DNA from: UBA10649 sp963793105
GTDB taxonomy: Bacteria > Actinomycetota > Actinomycetes > S36-B12
Length of the DNA stretch: 64,000 nucleotides
Direction: 5' to 3'
NCBI GenBank assembly: GCA_963793105.1
Contig: CAWBZB010000004.1
Span: 62,001 to 126,000, forward strand
In this document: in pieces, positions 8,739 to 16,497 of the stretch
How the letters are laid out: every line of letters starts with the position of its first letter
How positions within the stretch are numbered: the first letter of the stretch is position 1
Made by a program: the position numbers and the translations under genes
Notes under the pieces: model-generated
What the model saw: only the letters and a program-made list of their open reading frames with translations
Told to the model about the DNA's origin: nothing
Databases searched by the model: none

Positions 8739-9565
8739 GCAGTCGCACTGATCAGGATCACGCCGGTCATCGCCACGGCGACCCCGACGTACTGCACCCA
8801 GCGCAGGCGCTCGTGCAGGAAGATCGCGGCGAGCAGCGCCGTGACCACGGGGTAGAGGGACCCGAGCACGGAGGTGGTCGCCAGCAGGCCCATGGTGGTG
8901 GCGATGCCGTAGGCGACGTTGGCGCCGGCGTCGAAGATTCCCACCACCGCGAGGGGCAGGGCGTCGCTCGGGCGCGCCCCGCCGAGCGAGCGCACGCGCA
9001 GGAGCACGACCGCGAAGAGCACCATCGTGGTGACCCGCATCCCGGTCATCGTCATGAGCGGGCTGTATTCGCTGCCCTTGGCCATCGTGACGAACATCCC
9101 GCCGAAGCAGAGCGCCGCGACGCCGGCAAGCACCAGCGGCCGCGCCGTCTCGGCGCCCGAGAGCTCCGGGCCGCTCGCCAGCAGGATCCCCACGACGGCG
9201 GCGATGATCCCGAGCACCTGGATCGATCCGGGGACCTCGCCACCCAGCAGCGCCACTGTCACCGGGACGAGGACCGAGAGGGAGACCAGCGGCGACACGA
9301 TCCCCATGGGGCCGATCGCCAGGGCGGCGTAGAAGGCCAGCATGCCCACCATGCCGAGGAGGCTCGACAGGATGGCCCACGGCCAGTAGCGGGAGTCGGC
9401 CCCCCATGACGAGGTCAGCGTGGCCGCCACGATCAGGAAGGCGAAGCCGACGGTCTGGGAGAGCCCGTAGACCGCCAGGGGCGGCAGCCGGCGGGACGTC
9501 TTGCCCCCCAGGAAGTCGGCGGTTCCCCACATGAGGCTCGACGCCAGGGCGAGGAGGGCGGCCAC
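8735..9565 (-). CDS. EamA (DMT) family transporter
   Basis: A 276-residue membrane protein with about ten predicted helices in two repeated five-helix halves, starting from GTG 9565. The N-terminal ALASSLMWGTADFLGGK and the second-repeat AGVAALCFGGMFVTMAKG are typical of EamA domains, and the last helix has VQYVGVAVAMTGVILI. The drug/metabolite transporter superfamily moves diverse small molecules; the substrate is unknown. It is convergent with msrB. Confidence 0.85.
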   Translation of the reverse strand: MAALLALASSLMWGTADFLGGKTSRRLPPLAVYGLSQTVGFAFLIVAATLTSSWGADSRYWPWAILSSLLGMVGMLAFYAALAIGPMGIVSPLVSLSVLVPVTVALLGGEVPGSIQVLGIIAAVVGILLASGPELSGAETARPLVLAGVAALCFGGMFVTMAKGSEYSPLMTMTGMRVTTMVLFAVVLLRVRSLGGARPSDALPLAVVGIFDAGANVAYGIATTMGLLATTSVLGSLYPVVTALLAAIFLHERLRWVQYVGVAVAMTGVILISATA

Positions 9566-9658
9566 GCGCCCACAGTAGGGCCGGCCGGTTGGCCGGTGTC
9601 GGGCACCTCATCGGCGCGGCGCGGCCGGGTGGGACGTCGCCCCGCATAGCCTGAACGC

Positions 9659-10261
9659 GTGCGGTCTATCACGACGGGTAGCGATGCGTTCGCGCTCGCG
9701 CTGGAGCAGCTCAAGGGTGCCGACGTGCGCCCGGAGTTCGAGCTGGACGAGGCCCCGGCCCCCCAACGCCTGGCGCCGTCCGCCGTGGCGCTGACCGCCG
9801 ACATGTCGGACCCCGAGTCCGATGCCGCATCCGGTCGTTTCGTGCTGCTCCACGACCCTGACGGGGTCGAGGAGTGGGAGGGGTCGTTCCGGGCGGTGGT
9901 CTTCGTGCGCGCCGCCCTCGAGCAGGACCTCGTCGAGGAGCCCCTGCTGCATGACGTGGGCTGGAGCTGGGTGGTGGAGTCCCTGAACGGGCGGGGATGC
10001 CGCACGACCCAGTTGGGCGGCACGGTGACCCGCACGTCCGGGCGGTCGTTCGGAACGATGCTTGACCGTCCTGCGGACGGTTTCGTGGAGATTCGCGCGT
10101 CCTGGACCCCTGTCGAGGCGCCCGACACCGGCGAGGTGCTCGACGACATGGCCGATCACGTGTCCGCGTGGATCGACCTCATGGCCCAGGCGGCCGGACT
10201 CCCACCCGTCCCCCACGGCGTCGCGCACGTCGGCGCACGGCGACGACGTCCCCGGAGCTGA
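9659..10261 (+). CDS. DUF3000 domain-containing protein
   Basis: The 200-residue protein starts at GTG 9659 and contains the DUF3000 pattern: FALALEQLKGADVRPEFEL, RLAPSAVALTADM, and FRAVVFVRAALEQDLVEEPLLHDVGWSW. The family is restricted to actinobacteria and almost always lies directly upstream of the RNase D gene, as here. Its function is not established. The reading frame of the next gene, taken from its first possible start, overlaps this one by 94 bases. Confidence 0.88.
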   Translation: MRSITTGSDAFALALEQLKGADVRPEFELDEAPAPQRLAPSAVALTADMSDPESDAASGRFVLLHDPDGVEEWEGSFRAVVFVRAALEQDLVEEPLLHDVGWSWVVESLNGRGCRTTQLGGTVTRTSGRSFGTMLDRPADGFVEIRASWTPVEAPDTGEVLDDMADHVSAWIDLMAQAAGLPPVPHGVAHVGARRRRPRS

Positions 10262-11646
10262 GCGCGCTGAGCGAGCAAGCCGAATCAAGCGAGCCGGTCG
10301 AGGTCGCGGAGGAGCGGTCGCCGCTCGAGCCGCGCGACGGCGTTCCGGACGTGATCATCGACCCGGCGGGCCTCGCGGAGTATGCGGGACGCCTGGCGGC
10401 CGGGAGCGGACCCCTCGCCCTCGACGCTGAGCGCGCGAGCGGCTATCGCTACAGCCAGCGCGCGTATCTGGTCCAGCTCCGCCGCGAGGGAGCCGGGAGC
10501 GCGCTCATCGATCCGATCGAGCTCCCCGACCTCGCCGTGATCCAGGAGGCCACCGAGGACGTGGAGTGGATTCTCCACGCGGCAACCCAGGATCTCGCCT
10601 GCCTTGCCGAGGTCGGCCTGCATCCCAGTCGGCTCTTCGACACCGAGCTCGCGGGCCGGCTGCTCGGTCGTGAGCGGGTCAGCCTGGCCGCCCTCGTCGA
10701 CAGCGAGCTCGGCGAGATGCTGGAGAAGGGGCACGGAGCGACGGACTGGTCGGTGCGGCCCCTGTCCAAGGCCCAGCTGCGGTACGCGGTGCTCGACGTC
10801 GAGCTGCTGGTCGAGCTCAGGGATGCGATGGCAGCGGCCCTGAAGCAGGCCGGCAAGGAGGAGATCGCCCGGCAGGAGTTCGAGGCCCTGCTGTCCTTCT
10901 CGCCTCGGGACCGTGGCGAGGACGAATGGCGCCGCACCTCGGGCATCCACCGGGTGCGCAAGCCCCGGGCGCTGGCCATCGTCCGCTCGCTGTGGACCAC
11001 GCGCGACGAGATCGCCCGGGACCGCGACATCGCGGTCGGCCGGATCCTCCCGGACGCCTCGATCGTCGCAGCCGCCCAGGCGAACCTCACCTCCATGGCG
11101 GACCTTGCAGACCTGAAGGACTTCCACGGCCGGGGTGCGCAGCGCTACCTGCGCCGGTGGTGGGGTGCGATCGCGGAGGCTCAGGACCTGCCGGTCGCCG
11201 AGCTCCCGGCCGGCGCTCCTCCCCCATCTGGCCCACCGCCGCCCCGTTCGTGGGCGGACCGCGACCCCGAGGCCTTTGCGCGGCTGTCGTCGGCGCGCGC
11301 GCGCCTCGCCAAGCTGTCCAAGGCCCAGGGGATGCCGGTGGAGAACCTGCTGTCCCCCGACACGGTCCGGCGGCTGTGCTGGACCCCTCCCGACCCGGCG
11401 GACGCCGCCGCGGTGTCCGCCTACCTGGCCGAGCACGGCGCGCGGGCCTGGCAGGTGGAGCTCACGACGGGACTCCTCGTGACGGCACTCGCCGCCCGGC
11501 CCACCAGTCCCGAGCCTGCGACCCCCGAGCCTGCGACCCCCGAGCCTGCGACCCCCGAACCCGCAACCCGCGGGCCAACGCGACGCTGCGCAACCCGACA
11601 CGGCCGAGGTTACCGGCGAGTAGCCACGTTAGTTACTCGTGGGTAA
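10168..11646 (+). CDS. rnd: Ribonuclease D-like 3'-5' exonuclease with HRDC domain
   Basis: The product carries a DEDD exonuclease domain (LALDAERASGYRYSQRAYL with the first Asp-Glu pair, then HAATQDLACL, LFDTELAGRLLG, and RYAVLDVELL) and a C-terminal HRDC region. RNase D trims 3' ends of structured RNAs. The start is uncertain: GTG 10168 lies inside the DUF3000 gene, and the next in-frame start is GTG 10351, right at the exonuclease domain. Residues between them (SPELSALSEQ onward) look like a genuine leader, so an atypical start or another sequence error near 10240-10258 is possible. The C-terminus carries a four-fold PEPAT repeat and an Arg-rich tail that overlaps the promoter of the next operon. 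Confidence 0.85.
   Translation: MDRPHGPGGRTPTRPPRRRARRRTATTSPELSALSEQAESSEPVEVAEERSPLEPRDGVPDVIIDPAGLAEYAGRLAAGSGPLALDAERASGYRYSQRAYLVQLRREGAGSALIDPIELPDLAVIQEATEDVEWILHAATQDLACLAEVGLHPSRLFDTELAGRLLGRERVSLAALVDSELGEMLEKGHGATDWSVRPLSKAQLRYAVLDVELLVELRDAMAAALKQAGKEEIARQEFEALLSFSPRDRGEDEWRRTSGIHRVRKPRALAIVRSLWTTRDEIARDRDIAVGRILPDASIVAAAQANLTSMADLADLKDFHGRGAQRYLRRWWGAIAEAQDLPVAELPAGAPPPSGPPPPRSWADRDPEAFARLSSARARLAKLSKAQGMPVENLLSPDTVRRLCWTPPDPADAAAVSAYLAEHGARAWQVELTTGLLVTALAARPTSPEPATPEPATPEPATPEPATRGPTRRCATRHGRGYRRVATLVTRG
11509..11568 (+). repeat. Four tandem 15-bp units coding for PEPAT
   Basis: Four 15-base units, the first three identical and the last diverged at synonymous positions, encode Pro-Glu-Pro-Ala-Thr in the C-terminal tail of the RNase D protein. 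Such in-frame minisatellites change length easily by slippage without breaking the frame. No function is implied beyond a flexible linker. Confidence 0.9.
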
Positions 11647-11649
11647 TAT
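11633..11649 (+). promoter_or_regulatory. Candidate promoter and operator of the fadA-fadB operon
   Basis: An imperfect 14-bp palindrome, TTACTCGTGGGTAA at 11633-11646, overlaps a good -10 hexamer TAATAT at 11644-11649. The site is about 52 bases upstream of the fadA start and lies inside the last codons of the RNase D frame. A repressor bound here would block RNA polymerase. TetR-type regulators of fatty acid genes in actinobacteria often use palindromes at this place, but no regulator gene is adjacent. Inference only. Confidence 0.45.
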
Positions 11650-11700
11650 GGCTCGCACGCACTCGGTCGGGTGCGTGACAAGCCGAGCCGGGGAGTCCTC

Positions 11701-12900
11701 GTGGGTCGTGCCACCGCCGATGTCGTATTCGTAGACGGGGTTCGCACCCCCTTCGGGAAGGCCGGCAGCGCCTTCGCCGAGACCCGGGCCGACGACCTCG
11801 TCGTCAAGGTCTTCCGCGAGCTGCTCCGTCGAAATCCCGACCTTCCGCCGGAGCGCATCGACGAGGTGGCCGTCGCGGCCACCACCCAGATCGGTGATCA
11901 GGGGATGACCATCGGCCGCACGGCCGCGCTGCTGGCCGGGCTGCCGAACACCGTTCCCGGCTACTCCGTCGACCGCATGTGCGCGGGCGCCATGACGGCC
12001 GTGACCAGCCTGAGCGCCGGCATCATGGCCGGGGCCTACGACGTGGTCCTCGCCGGTGGGGTCGAGAACATGTCGCGGCACCCCATGGGCGAGGCCATGG
12101 ACCCGAATCCGCGCTTCCTCGCTGAGCGCATCGTGGACATGGACGCCCTGAGCATGGGCGCGACCGCGGAGAACCTCCATGACCGGTTCCCGCAGCTGAC
12201 CAAGGACCGCGCGGACGCGTTCGCGCTGGGATCCCAGCAGAAGACCGCGCATGCCTACGCCGAGGGGTGGATCCAGGACGATCTCGTTCCCATCGCCACG
12301 CGCTCCGCCGAGCAGGGCTGGGGCCTCCTCACCGCTGATGAAGGGCCGCGCCCCAGCACCACCCTCGAGGGCCTGGCCGGCCTCAAGACGCCGTTCCGGC
12401 CCCACGGGCGCGTCACGGCGGGCAACAGCTCGGGGCTCAACGACGGCGCGACGGCGGCGCTGCTCGCGTCCGAGACCCTCGCCGACGAACTGGGCCTGCG
12501 GAAGAAGATGCGCATGGTGGGCTTCGCCTTCGCCGGGGTCGAGCCGGAGGTCATGGGGGTCGGTCCCGTCCCCAGCACGGAGAGGGCGCTGGCCCGGGCC
12601 GGGCTGAGCATCTCCGACATCGACCTGTTCGAGGTCAACGAGGCCTTCGCCGTTCAGGTGCTCGCGTTCCTCGACCACTTCGGCATCGACGATGACGACC
12701 CCCGGGTGAACCCGATGGGCGGCGCGATCGCGGTCGGCCATCCGCTCGCCTCGAGCGGGATCCGGTTGATGGCCTACCTGGCCAAGGACTTCGAGCGGAA
12801 CCCGCAGGCCCGCTACGGCATCACGACCATGTGCGTGGGCCTTGGGATGGGCGGCACCGTGATCTGGGAGAACGTCAACTACGCAGGGAGCAACGCATGA
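11701..12900 (+). CDS. fadA: Acetyl-CoA C-acyltransferase (3-ketoacyl-CoA thiolase)
   Basis: Started at GTG 11701 (GGGGAG at 11690-11695 upstream; an earlier in-frame GTG at 11671 is less likely), the protein has 399 residues. It has all thiolase motifs: VDGVRTPFGKAG at the N-terminus, the nucleophilic Cys94 in VDRMCAGAMTA, VNEAFAVQ, the His in NPMGGAIAVGHPLASSG, and the second Cys in TMCVGLGMGGT. It cleaves 3-ketoacyl-CoA to acetyl-CoA and a shortened acyl-CoA in beta-oxidation. The stop overlaps the ATG of fadB (ATGA), which indicates translational coupling to the alpha subunit of the complex. Confidence 0.95.
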   Translation: MGRATADVVFVDGVRTPFGKAGSAFAETRADDLVVKVFRELLRRNPDLPPERIDEVAVAATTQIGDQGMTIGRTAALLAGLPNTVPGYSVDRMCAGAMTAVTSLSAGIMAGAYDVVLAGGVENMSRHPMGEAMDPNPRFLAERIVDMDALSMGATAENLHDRFPQLTKDRADAFALGSQQKTAHAYAEGWIQDDLVPIATRSAEQGWGLLTADEGPRPSTTLEGLAGLKTPFRPHGRVTAGNSSGLNDGATAALLASETLADELGLRKKMRMVGFAFAGVEPEVMGVGPVPSTERALARAGLSISDIDLFEVNEAFAVQVLAFLDHFGIDDDDPRVNPMGGAIAVGHPLASSGIRLMAYLAKDFERNPQARYGITTMCVGLGMGGTVIWENVNYAGSNA

Positions 12901-14987
12901 GCGAGACCGTGAACCCCGACGAGGTCGTCACCCATGCGCGCGTGCGCCTGCTGCAGATGCCCGACGACGCCGGGACCATGGCGCTCATCACGATCGACAA
13001 CGATCGTGACCACACCAGGCCGTCGACCTTCGGGCCGGCCGGGCTGGCGTCCCTCGACGCGGCCCTGGACCAGGTCGCGGCGATGCCCGATATCGCGGCC
13101 ATCGCCGTCACGGGAAAGCCCTTCATCTTCGCCGTGGGGGCGGACCTCTCGGCGATAGGACTGGTGAACGACCGGGAGGTCATCCGGCAGTTCGGCCAGT
13201 TGGGCCATGCCGTCTTCCGCCGCCTCGGCGAGATGGATGTTCCGACCTTCGCCTTCGTGAACGGCGCGGCCATGGGCGGCGGCACCGAACTCGCCCTGCA
13301 CTGCGACTACCGCACCATGTCCACGGGAGCGGCGGCCATGTCGCTGCCGGAGGTCTTCCTGGGCCTCATCCCGGGCTGGGGCGGTGCCTGGCTGCTCCCG
13401 AACCTGATCGGGCCGGCGAACGCGCTCGAGGTGATCATCGCCAACCCCATGCAGATGAACAAGCAGATGAAGCCCAAGGACGCACTGCGCCTGGGCGTTG
13501 TGGACGTCCTCCTCGAGCCGGCCGACTTCCTCGAGGAGTCGGTGCGCTGGGCCGCCGGGGTCGTCAACGGTACGGCGCCCCTCGTGCGCCCCGAACCGGA
13601 CCGCGAGTCCTGGGACGGCATCGTCGAGTTCGCGAGGGCGATGCTGGATGACCGCATCCACGGCGCCACCCCGGCGCCGTACCGGGCCCTGGATCTGGTC
13701 GCCGCGGCCAAGACGTGCTCCCGCGACGAGGGCTTCGACGCGGAGGACGAGGCGCTGGCCGACCTCGTCATGGGCCAGGACCTGCGTGCGTCCCTCTACT
13801 CGTTCGATCTCGTGCAGAAGCGGGCCAAGCGACCGGTGGGCGTCCCTGACAAGTCGCTGGCTCGGGCGGTGACGAAGGTGGGCGTCGTGGGCGCGGGCCT
13901 CATGGCGAGCCAGCTGGCGATGCTGTTCGCGAAGCGACTGCAGGTGCCGGTCGTCATGACCGACCTCGACGACGAGCGGGTCCAGAAGGGGCTCGACTAC
14001 GTCCGGAACGACCTCGCCGGACAGGTGGCCAAGGGTCGCCTCACGCAGGACAAGGCGAACCGGCTCAGCGCTCTGGTGACCGGCTCGACGGACAAGGCCG
14101 CATTCGCCGATGCCGACTTCGTCATCGAGGCGGTGTTCGAGAACCTCGAGGTCAAGAAGCAGGTGTTCGCCGAGGTCGAGGCGATCGTGTCCGACACCTG
14201 CATCCTGGCCACCAACACGTCGTCCTTGTCGGTGACGGCAATGGCGGCGGATCTCGCGCACCCCGAGCGGGTCGTCGGCTTCCACTTCTTCAACCCCGTG
14301 GCGCTCATGCCGCTGCTGGAGATCGCCCGTGCGGACCGGACCGACGATGCCACCGTCGCGACCGCCTTCGCCGTGGGCAAGGCCCTGAAGAAGACCTGCG
14401 TGCTGGTCAAGGATGCACCGGCATTCGTCGTCAACCGGCTGCTCACCCGGTACATGGGCGAGGTCATCAAGGCCGTCGACGAGGGCACCCCCATCGAGGT
14501 CGCCGATCGGGCCTCGGACCCACTCGGGCTGCCGATGTCCCCGTTCCACCTGATGGCTCTGGTCGGGCCGGCGGTGGCCTTCCACGTGTCGGAGACCATG
14601 AACGCCGCGTACCCGGACCGCTTCCACGTCTCGGACAACATGCGTCGACTGGTCGAGGCCGGCAAGGGCGCGGTCTGGACCAAGGCGGACGACGGCTCTC
14701 AGGTGGTGGATCCGGAGATCACGGCGCTGCTGGTCCAGGGCGACTCCCCGTCGACCGCGGACGAGGTGCTGGTCCGGGCGTCCGATGCCCTCGCCGACGA
14801 GGCACGTCGGATGCTGGACGAGGGCGTCGTCGCCGAGGCGCAGGACATCGACCTGTGCATGATCATGGGCGCCGGCTGGCCCTTCTGGCTGGGCGGCATC
14901 ACCCCGTACCTCGACCGCAGCGGGGCCGCCGAGCGCGCGACCGGTCGACGCTTCCTGCCGCAGGGAGTCGCGTCCGTTCCCGCCTGA
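12897..14987 (+). CDS. fadB: 3-hydroxyacyl-CoA dehydrogenase / enoyl-CoA hydratase bifunctional protein
   Basis: A 696-residue fusion. Residues about 1-280 form the crotonase domain (AVTGKPFIFAVGADLSAI, VNGAAMGGGTELALHCDYR). From about residue 322 comes the NAD-binding Rossmann domain of 3-hydroxyacyl-CoA dehydrogenase (VGVVGAGLMASQLAMLFAKR), then TNTSSLSVTAMA and GFHFFNPVALMPLLEI with the catalytic His, and the C-terminal dehydrogenase domain. It performs hydration and oxidation in beta-oxidation with FadA. The usual GxGxMG is present as GAGLMA. Start ATG 12897 overlaps the fadA stop. Gene order thiolase then multifunctional subunit is the common actinobacterial arrangement. Confidence 0.95.
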   Translation: MSETVNPDEVVTHARVRLLQMPDDAGTMALITIDNDRDHTRPSTFGPAGLASLDAALDQVAAMPDIAAIAVTGKPFIFAVGADLSAIGLVNDREVIRQFGQLGHAVFRRLGEMDVPTFAFVNGAAMGGGTELALHCDYRTMSTGAAAMSLPEVFLGLIPGWGGAWLLPNLIGPANALEVIIANPMQMNKQMKPKDALRLGVVDVLLEPADFLEESVRWAAGVVNGTAPLVRPEPDRESWDGIVEFARAMLDDRIHGATPAPYRALDLVAAAKTCSRDEGFDAEDEALADLVMGQDLRASLYSFDLVQKRAKRPVGVPDKSLARAVTKVGVVGAGLMASQLAMLFAKRLQVPVVMTDLDDERVQKGLDYVRNDLAGQVAKGRLTQDKANRLSALVTGSTDKAAFADADFVIEAVFENLEVKKQVFAEVEAIVSDTCILATNTSSLSVTAMAADLAHPERVVGFHFFNPVALMPLLEIARADRTDDATVATAFAVGKALKKTCVLVKDAPAFVVNRLLTRYMGEVIKAVDEGTPIEVADRASDPLGLPMSPFHLMALVGPAVAFHVSETMNAAYPDRFHVSDNMRRLVEAGKGAVWTKADDGSQVVDPEITALLVQGDSPSTADEVLVRASDALADEARRMLDEGVVAEAQDIDLCMIMGAGWPFWLGGITPYLDRSGAAERATGRRFLPQGVASVPA

Positions 14988-15033
14988 AGTCGGGACCTTC
15001 GGCAGGGATCCGGCGTCGAACCCTACGCTAACG

Positions 15034-15055
15034 TAACCTACGTTGGCGTAGGTTA
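15034..15055. promoter_or_regulatory. Perfect inverted repeat upstream of the nitronate monooxygenase gene
   Basis: Nine-base arms, TAACCTACG and CGTAGGTTA, are separated by TTGG. The site ends 19 bases before the GTG start at 15075 and just ahead of the ribosome binding site GGAGG at 15064-15068. This is the size and position expected for a dimeric repressor operator (TetR type, for example). No regulator gene is adjacent. A related half-site (CTAACG) lies a few bases upstream. Confidence 0.65.
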
Positions 15056-15074
15056 GGCGTACCGGAGGTTGCTC

Positions 15075-16497
15075 GTGCTCACAGCGGACCAGTTGCCGTC
15101 GATCATCCAGGGCGGCATGGGTGCCGCCGTCTCCTCGTGGCCGCTGGCCCGAGCGGTGTCTCAGCAGGGACAGCTGGGAGTGGTGTCCGGGGTCGCGCTC
15201 GACCTCGTGCTCGCGCGACGCCTGCAGGACGGCGACCCGGATGGGGCCCTGCGGCGGGCTCTGGCGGCATTCCCGAACCAGGACATGGTGCAGCGCGTCC
15301 TGACCCGCTACTTCCTCGAGGACGGTCGCCCCGACGGCGCCTCCTACGCGCCGGTCCCCCGCCTGACGGTGGCACCCCAGGCGACCACCACCGAGCTCGT
15401 GGTGCTGGGCGCGTTCGCCGAGGTCTGGCTGGCCAAGGAGGGGCACGACGGGCTCGTCGGCATCAACTGCCTGGAGAAGATCCAGCTCTCGACTCCCGCG
15501 ACGCTGCTGGGGGCGATGATCGCCGGTGTCGACGTCGTCCTGATGGGTGCGGGCGTCCCGCGCGACATCCCGCACACCCTCGACCTGCTCGCCGACGCGC
15601 AGCCGGTCGCGCTGCCGATCGATGTCGACGGCGCCCCTGCCGGATCGGTCACGCTCGACCTGGACCCGCGCGCGATCGTCGGCGCGTCCCTGCCCCCGTT
15701 GACCCGGCCGGTGTTCCTGGCCATCATCTCTGCGCACGTCCTGGGTGCCTTCCTGGCCCGGGACGAGCAGATCCGCCCCGACGGCTTCGTGGTGGAGGCG
15801 CCTCCCGCCGGCGGGCACAATGCGCCGGCGCGCAAGCCCGTGATCGAGGACGGCGAGCTGGTCTTCGGCCCCCGTGACGAGCCGGACCTGGAGAAGATCG
15901 CCGCCCTGGGACTCCCCTTCTGGGTTGCGGGCGCGGCCGGCACTCCTGGGGCGCTGCGATCGGCGCTCGAGCGTGGGGCGAAGGGGGTCCAGGTGGGCAC
16001 GATCTTCGCGCTCTCGTCGGACTCGGGCCTGACCGACGAGATCCGCGGCCGGCTGCTCGACGGCATCCGCGACGGTTCCCTGCACGTGCGCACCGATCCG
16101 CTGGCCTCACCCACGGGGTTCCCCTTCAAGGTGGCCGAGCTGAGCGGCACCGTCTCCGACGCCGACGTCAGTGACGAGCGCGAGCGGCTGTGCGACCTGG
16201 GCTTCCTGCGCCAGCCGTACCTGCGCGCCGACGAGCAGGTGGGCTACCGGTGTCCGGCGGAGCCGGTGGCGATGTTCATCAAGAAGTCCGGCGACCCTGA
16301 CGAGACCATCGGCCGTGCCTGCATCTGCAACGGCCTGACCGCGACCGTCGGCCTGGGGCAGACTCGCCGCGACGGCTACGTCGAGCGGCCGATCGTCACG
16401 CTCGGGGCCGACACTGACGGGGCGCGCATGCTCCTCGAACTGCATCCCGGAGGGCTGGACCGCACCTCAGGTGGTCGACTGGCTCCTGAACGCCTGA
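15075..16497 (+). CDS. Nitronate monooxygenase-like flavoprotein (frameshifted near its end)
   Basis: Started at GTG 15075 with GGAGG six bases upstream. The TIM-barrel FMN-dependent family is recognised by IIQGGMGAAVSSWPLARAVS, the mid-protein GFVVEAPPAGGHNAP, and FWVAGAAGTPGALRSALERGAKGVQVGT with the phosphate-binding loop. A C-terminal Cys-containing part (YRCPAEP, GRACICNGL) follows. At about 16450-16452 the frame shifts: after LLELHPGG the next frame gives WTAPQVVDWLLNA and a stop at 16495-16497, a natural end for about 473 residues, whereas the uncorrected frame runs on antisense to dxs. One extra G in a GGG run explains it. It overlaps dxs by 31 bases at the 3' end. These enzymes oxidise nitronates or act as oxidoreductases; the substrate is unknown. 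Confidence 0.85.

Noticed and set aside
11509..11568. CRISPR-like tandem repeat
   Set aside because: The units are 15 bases without spacers and encode PEPAT in frame.
12879..16085. 1068-residue open frame on the minus strand antisense to fadB and the nitronate monooxygenase gene
   Set aside because: It is a high-GC antisense shadow with His/Arg/Gly/Asp-rich composition and no motif; the plus-strand genes have complete family motifs.
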